From assembly GCA_022559845.1 (NCBI GenBank), contig CM040120.1:168312334-168376333 (forward strand): a stretch of 64,000 nucleotides of DNA. The letters are read 5' to 3'. The stretch comes from Amorphophallus konjac (Eukaryota; Streptophyta; Magnoliopsida; Alismatales; Araceae). Positions 54,641 through 64,000 of this stretch are shown piece by piece. Under the pieces are notes generated by a model. It was not told the origin of the DNA. It worked only from the letters and a program-made list of their open reading frames with translations, and searched no databases. Position 1 is the first letter of the stretch; each line of letters begins with the position of its first letter. The position numbers were made by a program, and so were the translations under genes.

Positions 54641-56104
54641 CTGTAAAAATGATTTTTATCCTGATTCTGTTAACCGATGGTTTCATACTATATAATATAT
54701 ATATCGGCACTATTCTCCACTCCGTGAGTATAGTCTCACTTTTCACGTTGTTTTATCGATCACACTCAACTCTCATTGACATACAAGCTCTCCACTGGAC
54801 ATTCCGTTCCTTTGGACTAGCGAGTTAGTCATAGAGACCTCCGTAAGACTCCTCGTAGCCTTGGATTCCCTCAAGGCCGACTGAGCTAGTTGTACCCTAA
54901 AAACCCATTACACGATCCTTGCCATGTCAATCTAAAGAAACATGGTATACCGGCCCTTATGTTTATACAAAGAGTATATCATAAGAAAATTCTTAATGGG
55001 ATGATGATATCATGCCATATCATGTCATTCTTGTAAAACCTCAATTCTATGATAAGAATGAGGGTATCTTACTTTGATATACTGTTCATGTGGACCTCAA
55101 TTCTATATAAAGAATGTCCATACTGATTTGTCATGGTACCTAAGTTAAGGGAACCATATTCTACCTAGATTTTTATCGATATCGTGATTATACCGTTATT
55201 ATCGCCATTCTATGTCCTTCGTCATATTTTGGACTCTATTCTATCCAAGTTGTCATACATGTCTACAAGCTTGATTATTGAAATTCTATATTGGCTATAT
55301 AAATAAGAGTGGATGTCAAAAATACATGATAAATGCCTGCGCATATAGGGCCCGATCTGGTCCTGGGAGGAGCACCCGAAAGTACTTGTGCCCATGGGAG
55401 TTAAAATGATAAGGTATCTGGCATTATACCGAGTACTTGACTTGCTTGATTGGACATTCCACACACATCTTGTACTTGAATCGTACTTGACTTGACATGA
55501 AATGCGTGGCCCGCAAAAGGGTAATTTACTTGCTTGATACATGATAGCCAAAGTTCTTGACATGACTTGTTAAACGTACTTGCTTGAATATCTTGAATAA
55601 ACTTGTTATCTTGTTGAAAGTTCATGATTAAGTTCATCTTATGTCCTTGATATTACATTCTCTCTATCTTGTCGTTTTATGCGAGCATGCATAGCTTTAT
55701 TGCATTCATGAAAATGTAATTACTTAAACCCCTTGCTAGTACTTGAGATATAATTTCCTACTGAGCGTTCGCTCATCCCGATTGTCCCTTTTTACTTTTC
55801 AGGTAAGTCCGACGACGATGGAAGTCAATCGGATGGGAATGGTCATGAGTGAAAGTGCTAGAGCTGCTCAAATGTCATCTAGTCTTTTCTATAGTTTCTT
55901 GAGTCAACTATGTACTTTTCTTTTATTAAACAGAGTATTGGATTTGTAATAGTCTATTATAAAGGAATAAAGGATTGGGTTATCTTGCTATTTTGCGCAT
56001 CTCTGTCTTTGTGTCGAATACACGACCACTCTGATTGACATGATTGATATAGACACGTCGCGCACCTCCGGGTATCTTCCGCGCTCGGGACGTGACAGTC
56101 TTTG

Positions 56105-56117
56105 TGGTATCAGAGCC
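56105..56117 (+). other. Primer-binding site of Tekay C
   Basis: TGGTATCAGAGCC begins seven bases after the LTR end, a full match to the usual plant initiator tRNA-Met site. Confidence 0.9.
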
Positions 56118-56271
56118 TAGGGTATTCAATTCCTAGGAAAAACCCAAGTCCAAGGATAAGTTTGAACCTTTAAACCAGTGAGATTGGGTAGAACCAAGGG
56201 TTAAATTTAACATAGTGTACGAGTCTTTAAATACGATCACGTACTAATATAGTTATTGTAATTGTAGGATA

Positions 56272-57558
56272 ATGGCTGCCGAACGTGCTCAATGGCGCAA
56301 CATGCAGCGTACCCTTCAAGGAATGACCCAAGTGCTACAACAGGTAGCACAAGGTGGTGCTCCACGAGCTGGAAGCTTACACCAAGCCTTTAAGAACATG
56401 AATCCCCCGAAGTTTATGGGATCGACCGATCCGGACGATGCCGAGCATTGGGTTCGGGAAACCGAACGCATATTCCGTGTCATGCAATGCACAGACCAGG
56501 ACAAAGTTCTTTTAGCTACATTCCAGTTAGAGAAAGATGCTAGATGCTGGTCGGAGTCTATTGAAGCAACCATCGATCCTACTCAAGTAACATGGGAAGA
56601 ATTTGTGGAATACTTCAATGCTAAATATTTCTCGGACCGAGTCCAAGAAAAGAAGGCTGCAGAATTCGCTGCATTAAAGCAACGATCCTTATCATTAGCA
56701 GATTATGAAGCTCAGTTCTCCAGGTTGTCTAGATATGCTAAGCATCTTATTAGCACGGAGAAGATGAAAGCCCGTAGATTTCTTAATGGGCTTAGGCCCC
56801 ACTACATTACTCAACTGGCGCCTATGGACATCCAAGTTTATTCCGAAATAGTGCGCCGAGCTCAATTACTGGAAGATGCCACGGAACTATGTGATAGGAT
56901 CCGTGGGAAAGATAAGAAGGAGCAAGTCACAAGTTCGGGTTCTTTCAAACTCAACTTTAAGAAGAGGCCCAATAATGGAGGTTCATCCTCTCAAGATTCC
57001 AAGTTCAAGAAATCCAAGCCCTTCTCTATCACAACTACCCCTTCTAATACAGTATGCAAGCATTGTGACAAGGCTGGTCACAAGACAGAAGAATGCTGGA
57101 GGAAATTAGGAGCTTGTCTCCGTTGTGGAAGCCGTGAGCATCGGATTCCCGAGTGTCCATTAATGAATGACCAAGCCGGCGATGGTAAACGCCCGGTGAC
57201 AAAGAATGCTCGTCTTCATGCAATCCAGGAGACCGAACCTGAAGAAGAAGGCGGATTAGTGAAAATTTGTTCCAAAAGTGCTTATGTCTTATTTGATACG
57301 GGTGCATCGCATTCCTTTATTTCTAAGAAGTTTACCGACCCGTTACCGTTAGAACCGGAATGGATAAAAATAGTTCTAACTACTCCTCTTGGAAGTGAAA
57401 ATGATATTACTCATCACTACCAAAACTGTGAGGTAATGGTTCAAGGTAGGAATTTACCTATAGATCTCATATGCCTCGATCTAAAGGAGTATGATGTTAT
57501 ACTGGGAGCGGACTGGTTATCCAAATACCATGCAACGGTTGATTGCCGCAATAGCTAA
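56272..57558 (+). CDS. Tekay C gag and protease
   Basis: 428 codons starting MAAERAQWRN. The gag core spans about residues 60-210. Two CCHC zinc knuckles follow (C262/C265/H270/C275 and C282/C285/H290/C295), then an aspartic protease with LFDTGASHSF (D342) and DVILGADWL. Gag forms the virus-like particle, the knuckles hold the RNA, and the protease cuts the polyprotein. A TAA at 57556-57558 ends the frame after ATVDCRNS. The same frame is open again from 57559 through pol, so in an active copy gag and pol would be one polyprotein. Confidence 0.92.
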   Translation: MAAERAQWRNMQRTLQGMTQVLQQVAQGGAPRAGSLHQAFKNMNPPKFMGSTDPDDAEHWVRETERIFRVMQCTDQDKVLLATFQLEKDARCWSESIEATIDPTQVTWEEFVEYFNAKYFSDRVQEKKAAEFAALKQRSLSLADYEAQFSRLSRYAKHLISTEKMKARRFLNGLRPHYITQLAPMDIQVYSEIVRRAQLLEDATELCDRIRGKDKKEQVTSSGSFKLNFKKRPNNGGSSSQDSKFKKSKPFSITTTPSNTVCKHCDKAGHKTEECWRKLGACLRCGSREHRIPECPLMNDQAGDGKRPVTKNARLHAIQETEPEEEGGLVKICSKSAYVLFDTGASHSFISKKFTDPLPLEPEWIKIVLTTPLGSENDITHHYQNCEVMVQGRNLPIDLICLDLKEYDVILGADWLSKYHATVDCRNS

Positions 57559-60500
57559 ATTACTTTTAAAGATTTTCCAGAATTAGTCTTTTCTCGCCCC
57601 AAGAGTCGGAACAAATCCCCTCTTATTTCGGCTCTTCGAGCAAGCAAGCTCGTCAGGAAAAGATGTGTATCCTTCCTTGCATTTGTCACAGTTAAGGAAA
57701 CAAAGGACACTAAGATAGAAGACATTCAGGTAGTGCAAGAATTTTCAGACGTATTTCCGGAAGATTTGCCGGGATTACCCCCTCAAAGGGAAGTGGCCTT
57801 CACCATTGACTTAGTCCCTGGTGCTGGTCCAGTTTCAAAGGCACCATATAGAATGTCCCCTGCTGAACTCAAGGAGTTGAAGGAGCAGTTGATGGAACTA
57901 ATCCGAAAAGGGTTTATTAGACCAAGTACTTCCCCGTGGGGAGCACCAGTCTTATTTGTAAAGAAGAAGGACGGATCCATGAGATTGTGCATCGACTATC
58001 GACAGTTGAATCATCTCACTATCAAGAACAAGTATCCACTGCCGAGAATCGATGAGTTATTTGATCAGATTTCAGGATCCAAATATTTTTCCAAAATTGA
58101 TCTCAGGTCAGGATATCATCAATTAAGAATCAAGGATGATGACATTCATAAGACTGCATTCAGAAGCAGGTATGGCCATTATGAATTTGTTGTTATGCCT
58201 TTTGGACTAACAAATGCCCCTGCTGCCTTTATGCAGTTAATGAATAGCATATTCAGGCCTTATCTAGATCAATTTGTGGTAGTTTCCATTGATGATATAT
58301 TGATATATTCCAAGACTAAGGAAGAACATGAAGAGCATTTGAGGGTTGCATTACAAATCTTGAGGACAAATCAACTATACGCTAAGCTCAGTAAATGCGA
58401 GTTCTGGCTGGAAGAAGTGGCTTTTCTCGGACATGTCATATCAAAGGATGGATTATCTGTAGATCCGTCAAAAGTTGAAGCTGTAAGGAACTGGGAAAGA
58501 CCCACTAATGCAAGCGAGATCGGAAGTTTCTTAGGTCTTGCAGGCTATTATCGGCGATTCATCAAAGATTTCTCTAAGATCGCCGTACCACTTACAAGAT
58601 TAACTCGTAAGGAGATCCGATATGAATGGAGTGAGGAATGTGAAAGAAGTTTCCAAACTCTCAAGGATCATCTCACTACAGCTCCGATGTTAGCTCTACC
58701 TATAGAAGGAGAGAAATTCGAGGTCTACACAGATGCTTCTGGCATTGGCCTCGGATGTGTCCTAATGCAACTAGGAAAAGTCATAGCATACTCTTCACGT
58801 CAACTGAAGAAGCATGAGGAGAATTACCCCGTCCATGACTTAGAACTGGCCGCGGTGGTATTTGCCCTAAAGATATGGAGACACTACTTATATGGAGTGC
58901 AGTTTACTGTCTACTCAGATCACAAAAGTCTCAAATATCTATTTTCACAAAAGGAGCTAAACACGAGACAAAGACGCTGGCTAGAATATCTCAAGGACTT
59001 CGACTTCAATATACAATACCATCCCGGAAAGGGTAATTATGTTGCGGATGCCCTTAGTCGAAAGCCGAGAGCAATGATAGCCAATTGTATGATACAAGAA
59101 TGGAGGTTACTTGAACAATTCTCCGAGCTCAATATAAGCTTGGACACGGAATCCAAATTTATTACATTATCTCATGTAAGCATACAGTCAGATTTATTAT
59201 CTGAGATACAAGCACTTCAGAATGATGATCCTATATTAGTGGAAATCAAAGGAAGATTAGAGGGACAATCTGATTTCCAACTAACTTCTGATGGAAGATT
59301 ATTATTCAAAGGTAGAACTTGTATACCTGACTGTCCGGAATTAAAGGAGAAGATCTTAGATGAAGCTCACCGATCAAGGTACACTATTCATCCAGGATCA
59401 ACCAAAATGTACCAGGATGCAAAGAGGAACTTTTGGTGGCCCAACATGAAAAGGGAAATAGCGGACTATGTATCACGCTGTCTCACTTGCCAACAGGTCA
59501 AGGCGGAACACCAAAAGCCTGCTGGAAAACTTCACCCTCTAGATATTCCTAAGTGGAAATGGGAGGATATTGGTATGGACTTCATCATGGGTTTATCTAA
59601 ATCGAAAGGAGGACATGATGGAATCTGGGTTATCATTGACCGTTTAACTAAATCGGCGCATTTCTTGCCAATAAAGAGCCGATGGTCAATTGATGTACTA
59701 GCTGCACTATACATCAAGGAAATAGTCAGGATACATGGAATTCCTGTCTCAATCGTGTCTGACAGAGATCCCCGATTTACTTCTCACTTTTGGAAGGGAT
59801 TACAATATTCGTTGGGAACAAGGCTCAACTTTAGTACTGCTTTTCACCCACAAACGGATGGTCAGACCGAGAGAGTTAATCAAGTTGTTGAGGATATGCT
59901 AAGAGCGTGCATCATTGACTTTGGTGGAAGCTGGCACGATCATTTGCCTCTAGTTGAATTTGCATATAATAATAGCTACCAAGCTAGTATCCAAATGGCA
60001 CCTTTCGAAGCTTTATATGGAAGGAGTTGCCGATCACCTTTATGCTGGAACGAAGTTGGAGAGAAACAACTGTTAGGTCCAGACATGGTAAGGGATACAA
60101 CTGAGAAGATACAAGTAATCAGAGAAAGATTACAAGTTGCTCAGACGAGACAAAAGGCTTATGCTGATACAAGAAGAAGAGATCTTGAATTCCAAATCGG
60201 AGATCATGTATTTCTCAAGATATCGCCTGGACGTGGCATACGAAGATTTGGTGTTAAGGGCAAGCTTACGCCAAGATTCATCGGACCATTTGAGAAACTT
60301 GAAAGAGTTGGCGAGGTTGTTTATCGCATCGCGTTGCCTCCTCAATTATCCGAGGTACATAATGTATTTCACATATCTATGTTGAAGAAGTATGTGCACG
60401 ATCCATCTCATATTATTGAACATGGAGATCTGGTGATCCAGAAAGATCTCACCTATGAACAAAAGCCTATGAAGATTTTGGATCGAGAAATACGAGCTCT

Positions 60501-60612
60501 AAGGAATAAGGTTATTCCCATGCTCAAGGTGCAATGGAATAAGAATCCGGAACACGAAGCGACATGGGAGACCGAGGAATCTATGAAGAAACGATTTCCC
60601 GAGTTATTCTAA
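57559..60612 (+). CDS. Tekay C pol: RT, RNase H, integrase, chromodomain-like tail
   Basis: In frame with gag across one stop. Residues counted from 57733: RT about 30-240, with VVSIDDIL (D187, D188). RNase H with D334, E371, D396 and D439. Integrase zinc finger H546/H553/C583/C586 and catalytic D616, D677, E713. The C-terminal 65 residues ([20 protein letters not shown] then [15 protein letters not shown]) are a chromodomain-like module that guides chromovirus integration toward certain chromatin. All catalytic residues are present and there are no internal stops. No start codon of its own is convincing. Confidence 0.92.
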   Translation: MTFKDFPELVFSRPKSRNKSPLISALRASKLVRKRCVSFLAFVTVKETKDTKIEDIQVVQEFSDVFPEDLPGLPPQREVAFTIDLVPGAGPVSKAPYRMSPAELKELKEQLMELIRKGFIRPSTSPWGAPVLFVKKKDGSMRLCIDYRQLNHLTIKNKYPLPRIDELFDQISGSKYFSKIDLRSGYHQLRIKDDDIHKTAFRSRYGHYEFVVMPFGLTNAPAAFMQLMNSIFRPYLDQFVVVSIDDILIYSKTKEEHEEHLRVALQILRTNQLYAKLSKCEFWLEEVAFLGHVISKDGLSVDPSKVEAVRNWERPTNASEIGSFLGLAGYYRRFIKDFSKIAVPLTRLTRKEIRYEWSEECERSFQTLKDHLTTAPMLALPIEGEKFEVYTDASGIGLGCVLMQLGKVIAYSSRQLKKHEENYPVHDLELAAVVFALKIWRHYLYGVQFTVYSDHKSLKYLFSQKELNTRQRRWLEYLKDFDFNIQYHPGKGNYVADALSRKPRAMIANCMIQEWRLLEQFSELNISLDTESKFITLSHVSIQSDLLSEIQALQNDDPILVEIKGRLEGQSDFQLTSDGRLLFKGRTCIPDCPELKEKILDEAHRSRYTIHPGSTKMYQDAKRNFWWPNMKREIADYVSRCLTCQQVKAEHQKPAGKLHPLDIPKWKWEDIGMDFIMGLSKSKGGHDGIWVIIDRLTKSAHFLPIKSRWSIDVLAALYIKEIVRIHGIPVSIVSDRDPRFTSHFWKGLQYSLGTRLNFSTAFHPQTDGQTERVNQVVEDMLRACIIDFGGSWHDHLPLVEFAYNNSYQASIQMAPFEALYGRSCRSPLCWNEVGEKQLLGPDMVRDTTEKIQVIRERLQVAQTRQKAYADTRRRDLEFQIGDHVFLKISPGRGIRRFGVKGKLTPRFIGPFEKLERVGEVVYRIALPPQLSEVHNVFHISMLKKYVHDPSHIIEHGDLVIQKDLTYEQKPMKILDREIRALRNKVIPMLKVQWNKNPEHEATWETEESMKKRFPELF

Positions 60613-60679
60613 GAGGTATATGTTCTACACTCTCCACGTGTATAATTATATATGTGGAATTTGGGGACCAAATTCTTTT

Positions 60680-60693
60680 TAAGTGGGGGAGGG
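60680..60693 (+). other. Polypurine tract of Tekay C
   Basis: taagtgggggaggg lies directly before the TGTAGCAACC start of the 3' LTR, the place where plus-strand DNA synthesis is primed. Confidence 0.85.
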
Positions 60694-63600
60694 TGTAGCA
60701 ACCCTGATAAATGAATATTGAAATAAAATTAAAAACATATATATTACAGAAGTAATACAGATAATAAACAAAGTACAAATAACGCCTCTTAGTAAGGCGT
60801 TAATTTAAAAAGAAACGCCTCTATAAATGGCGTGACTAAAGAAAGGACGCCCACACATGTGGTCGTCAACTCTCACGCGACCAAATAGGCAAGTAAAAGA
60901 AACGCCCATATCTTGGGCGTGTTCTAAAAACAAGGAACGCCCTTCTCCAAGACGTTTCTTAATAAACAACCTAAACAAGGTCGTCAATTCAAGAATGGAC
61001 ACCCTAACCTAAGGCGTTAATTCATTCGTGAACCGTTCGAACCCAGAGCTTATCCAGGGAAGGATCATGTTAATCTAGTAAGAGTCTATTAGAGTAAGGA
61101 CTCTATTAGGGATATGTTACCCTCACAAGATCACTAACCCTAATAGGATTTCCCAAAATCCTATAAAGACTCTTGAACAGCCGAACCCTAACCCATTTGA
61201 TCGACCTGCTGCTGCACGGTAAGTGAAGAACATATGTTCTTCTTATTTTCTTTTGACCTCTGTTTCGACTACATGAAGAACTAATGATTCTTCACCCTTC
61301 TTCCTTCTTCCAGGTTGAAGAAGCATTGGCGTTGTGAAGAACAAAGGTAATGTTCTTCTTTCCTTTACCTTCGGTCAGGTATTATGAAGAAAATATTAAT
61401 GTTTCTTCGTATTTCTCTGTAGGAAGTTCGGTCGAAAGGGGTTCATCCGTTGAACGTAAAGACTTCTTCCTGCTGATACTGCTAAGATTATTGGTTGCTG
61501 TTTAAGCAACAGAGTTTTTCCTCTCTTCATATCAATCTTCAAGTCGTCGTCCAAATTAACTCTTAAAGGTAGGATTTTCTCAAGTTATTGTAGCCCAAAT
61601 GAAAATAACGCAAGATATATATATAAGCATGGCATGCATACAGTTTTATTTTCGTTTCTGGAATATTATTGAAAGAAACGCCCCTGTAAAGGGCGCTAAT
61701 TTACAATAAACGACCCTGTCCAAGTCGTCAATTTCGCATTTGACGCCCTGCACGCAGGCGTTACTTTCATGAAAATCGCATGTAATTAATAATTGATCCT
61801 GTTTAAAAATTCATTAAATATGAGATATCGATTCTAATATCTTGCATGACTCTACCTATGAAATTCTGCTAATTTTCCTGTGATGACCATGTATCATGTC
61901 TCTTGAAATTTTATTCCTGAATTCCTTTAATTAACGACCTAGACTAGGTCGTTTGCCATATGTTAACGCCCCCGATCAGGGCGTGAATCTGAAAGGTAAT
62001 GCCCCTTCCTAGGGCGTTTATCAGTTAAAATCCTGAAATTTATCTATTCTGAAAAATAGAATTGAATAGTAATGCCCCTACCCAGGGCGCGTTTTTGATA
62101 ATTCCTGAAAATTTATTATATTATGTCAAATATGTAAATAAGAAGACGCCTTCTGGTGTAGTCGTCAAATCTTGAAGAAACGACCCTAACCAGGGCGCGT
62201 TTTAGATGAATTACTGAAATATTGAAAATTCTGCAAAATGGAAACATGTGTAAACGCCCTTCTGTTAGGCGTTACTTACTTGAGAAACGACTTAGCGTAG
62301 GTCGTTATTTTCTGTAAAAATGATTTTTATCCTGATTCTGTTAACCGATGGTTTCATACTATATAATATATATATCGGCACTATTCTCCACTCTGTGAGT
62401 ATAGTCCCACTTTTCACGTTGTTTTATCGATCACACTCAACTCTCATTGACATACAAGCTCTCCACTGGACATTCCGTTCCTTTGGACTAGCGAGTTAGT
62501 CATAGAGACCTCCGTAAGACTCCTCGTAGCCTTGGATTCCCTCAAGGCCGACTGAGCTGGTTGTACCCTAAAAACCCATTACACGATCCTTGCCATGTCA
62601 ATCTAAAGAAACATGGTATACCGGCCCTTATGTTTATACAAAGAGTATATCATAAGAAAATTCTTAATGGGATGATGATATCATGCCATATCATGTCATT
62701 CTTGTAAAACCTCAATTCTATGATAAGAATGAGGGTATCTTACTTTGATATACTGTTCATGTGGACCTCAATTCTATATAAAGAATGTCCATACTGATTT
62801 GTCATGGTACCTAAGTTAAGGGAACCATATTCTACCTAGATTTTTATCGATATCGTGATTATACCGTTATTATCGCCATTCTATGTCCTTTGTCATATTT
62901 TGGACTCTATTCTATCCAAGTTGTCATACATGTCTACAAGCTTGATTGATGAAATTCTATATTGGCTATATAAATAAGAGTGGATGTCAAAAATACATGA
63001 TAAATGCCTGCGCATATAGGGCCCGATCTGGTCCTGGGAGGAGCACCCGAAAGTACTTGTGCCCATGGGAGTTAAAATGATAAGGTATCTGGCATTATAC
63101 CGAGTACTTAACTTGCTTGATTGGACATTCCACACACATCTTGTACTTGAATCGTACTTGACTTGACATGAAATGCGTGGCCCGCAAAAGGGTAATTTAC
63201 TTGCTTGATACATGATAGCCAAAGTTCTTGACATGACTTGTTAAACGTACTTGCTTGAATATCTTGAATAAACTTGTTATCTTGTTGAAAGTTCATGATT
63301 AAGTTCATCTTATGTCCTTGATATTACATTCTCTCTATCTTGTCGTTTTATGCGAGCATGCATAGCTTTATTGCATTCATGAAAATGTAATTACTTAAAC
63401 CCCTTGCTAGTACTTGAGATATAATTTCCTACTGAGCGTTCGCTCATCCCGTTTGTCCCTTTTTACTTTTCAGGTAAGTCCGACGACGATGGAAGTTAAT
63501 CGGATGGGAATGGTCATGAGTGAAAGTGCTAGAGCTGCTCAAATGTCATCTAGTCTTTTCTATAGTTTCTTGAGTCAACTATGTACTTTTCTTTTTATTA

Positions 63601-63769
63601 AACAGAGTATTGGATTTGTAATAGTCTATTATAAAGGAATAAAGGATTGGGTTATCTTGCTATTTTGCGCATCTCTGTCTTTGTGTCAAATACACGACCA
63701 CTCTGATTGACATGATTGATATAGACACGTCGCGCACCTCCGGGTATCTTCCGCGCTCGGGGAGTGACA
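60694..63769 (+). repeat. 3' LTR of Tekay C
   Basis: 3076 bases, direct repeat of 53022-56097 with the same order of hairpin arrays, TATA (about 61161-61168), shared module (about 62471-62571) and conserved hairpin. The end reads GGGGAGTGACA instead of GGGACGTGACA. Confidence 0.95.
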
Positions 63770-64000
63770 AAGTATTTCTCTGACCGAGTCCAAGAGAAGA
63801 AAGCTACCGAGTTCGCCGCAGTTAAGCAATGATCGGTGTCCGTAGCTGAGTATGAGGCACAATTCTCTAGGTTGTCCCGGTATGCTAAGCATCTAGTCAG
63901 TACCGAGAAGATGAAAGCTAGGAGATTTCTTAATGGGCTCAGGCCCCAATATATCACACAACTGGCGCCAATGGATATACAAGTTTATTCGGAGATGATA
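63770..64000 (+). pseudogene. Tekay B gag continued (runs off the window)
   Basis: The first five bases (aagta) repeat the target site. The translation resumes KYFSDRVQEKKATEFAAVKQ, then a stop near 63831, then EYEAQFSRLSRYAKHLVSTE and on to the window edge. It matches Tekay C gag residues 118-192 closely. Confidence 0.85.

Larger units (their letters stand above)
53022..56097 (+). repeat. 5' LTR of Tekay C
   Basis: Starts TGTAGCAACCCTG and ends CGGGACGTGACA. Order of parts: hairpin array 1 (53105-53350), TATA (53490-53497), GAAGAAC hairpins (53554-53737), hairpin array 2 (54005-54640), shared module (54800-54899), GGGCCCGATCTGGTCC block (about 55348), TGAGCGTTCGCTCA (about 55761-55774) and TTTTCAGGTA (about 55795). 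Confidence 0.95.
53022..63769 (+). mobile_element. Tekay C: nearly intact Tekay/Del-type Ty3 chromovirus
   Basis: 10,748 bases with two LTRs of 3076 bases each, PBS, gag-protease, RT-RNase H-integrase, a C-terminal chromodomain-like tail, and a polypurine tract, flanked by aagta on both sides (53017-53021 and 63770-63774). It lies in the gag of Tekay B, a relative. The LTRs differ at roughly 35-40 positions by eye (about 1%), so the insertion is recent. The only coding defect seen is one stop between protease and RT. Confidence 0.95.

Noticed and set aside
1..64000. tRNA or rRNA genes
   Set aside because: Only primer-binding sites complementary to tRNA 3' ends were found. No cloverleaf-like sequence was recognised by eye.

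Overview
This window is intergenic DNA from a large, repeat-rich flowering-plant genome. No host gene was recognised. Nearly all of it is LTR retrotransposons inserted into one another, plus one LINE fragment. The evidence for a plant is the set of lineages present: Tekay/Del-type Ty3 chromoviruses with 3-kb LTRs, a Tat-lineage Ty3 element with two RNase H domains, Sirevirus-type Ty1/copia elements, and an antisense plant-mobile-domain gene. The species cannot be told from the sequence.

Layout from left to right. (1) 1-827 is the end of a plus-strand Sirevirus-like LTR. It sits in a plus-strand LINE 3' fragment (828-2440), which itself sits in a minus-strand Sirevirus. That Sirevirus has a decayed gag at 5172-7013, its PBS at 16986-16998 and its 5' LTR at 17001-18422, and it has no visible pol. 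(2) The Sirevirus leader holds a Tekay-type solo LTR (7058-16977, TSD cagag). This solo LTR contains a gag-only, pol-less LTR element of the TR-GAG type (8685-15445). (3) 18423-22946 is a non-coding large LTR element with 3.2-kb LTRs and a 1-kb internal region. The Sirevirus interrupts its 5' LTR. (4) This element lies in the reverse transcriptase of an old minus-strand Tekay element, here called Tekay A. Tekay A carries decayed gag, protease and RT at 22947-28043 and its 5' LTR at 28044-28795 plus 45921-48100. A second solo LTR (23017-25599, TSD actac) also interrupts its RT. (5) The 5' LTR of Tekay A is split by a young 17.1-kb Tat-lineage element (28796-45915, TSD ccagg). (6) 48101-48952 is a further LTR fragment and 48953-49397 is unclassified. 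(7) 49398-64000 is a plus-strand Tekay element, Tekay B. A young, nearly intact relative, Tekay C (53022-63769, TSD aagta), lies inside its gag.

How the genes work together. Tekay C encodes gag, protease, RT, RNase H, integrase and a C-terminal chromodomain-like tail in one frame, broken by a single stop. The Tat element encodes gag and protease/G-patch in one frame broken by a single amber codon. Its pol lies in the -1 frame, reached at an A9 run. It also carries an antisense, apparently spliced plant-mobile-domain gene between pol and the 3' LTR. The gag-only TR-GAG, the gag-only Sirevirus and the non-coding large element would all depend on proteins supplied by other elements.

The most unusual signal is not a gene. 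Several of the LTR families carry arrays of about 20-nt hairpins whose short CG-containing arms vary together (ACGCCC/GGGCGT, ACGACC/GGTCGT, GCGGTC/GACCGC). A roughly 95-nt module is also shared between Tekay LTRs and the leader of the Tat element. Both are described in the findings.
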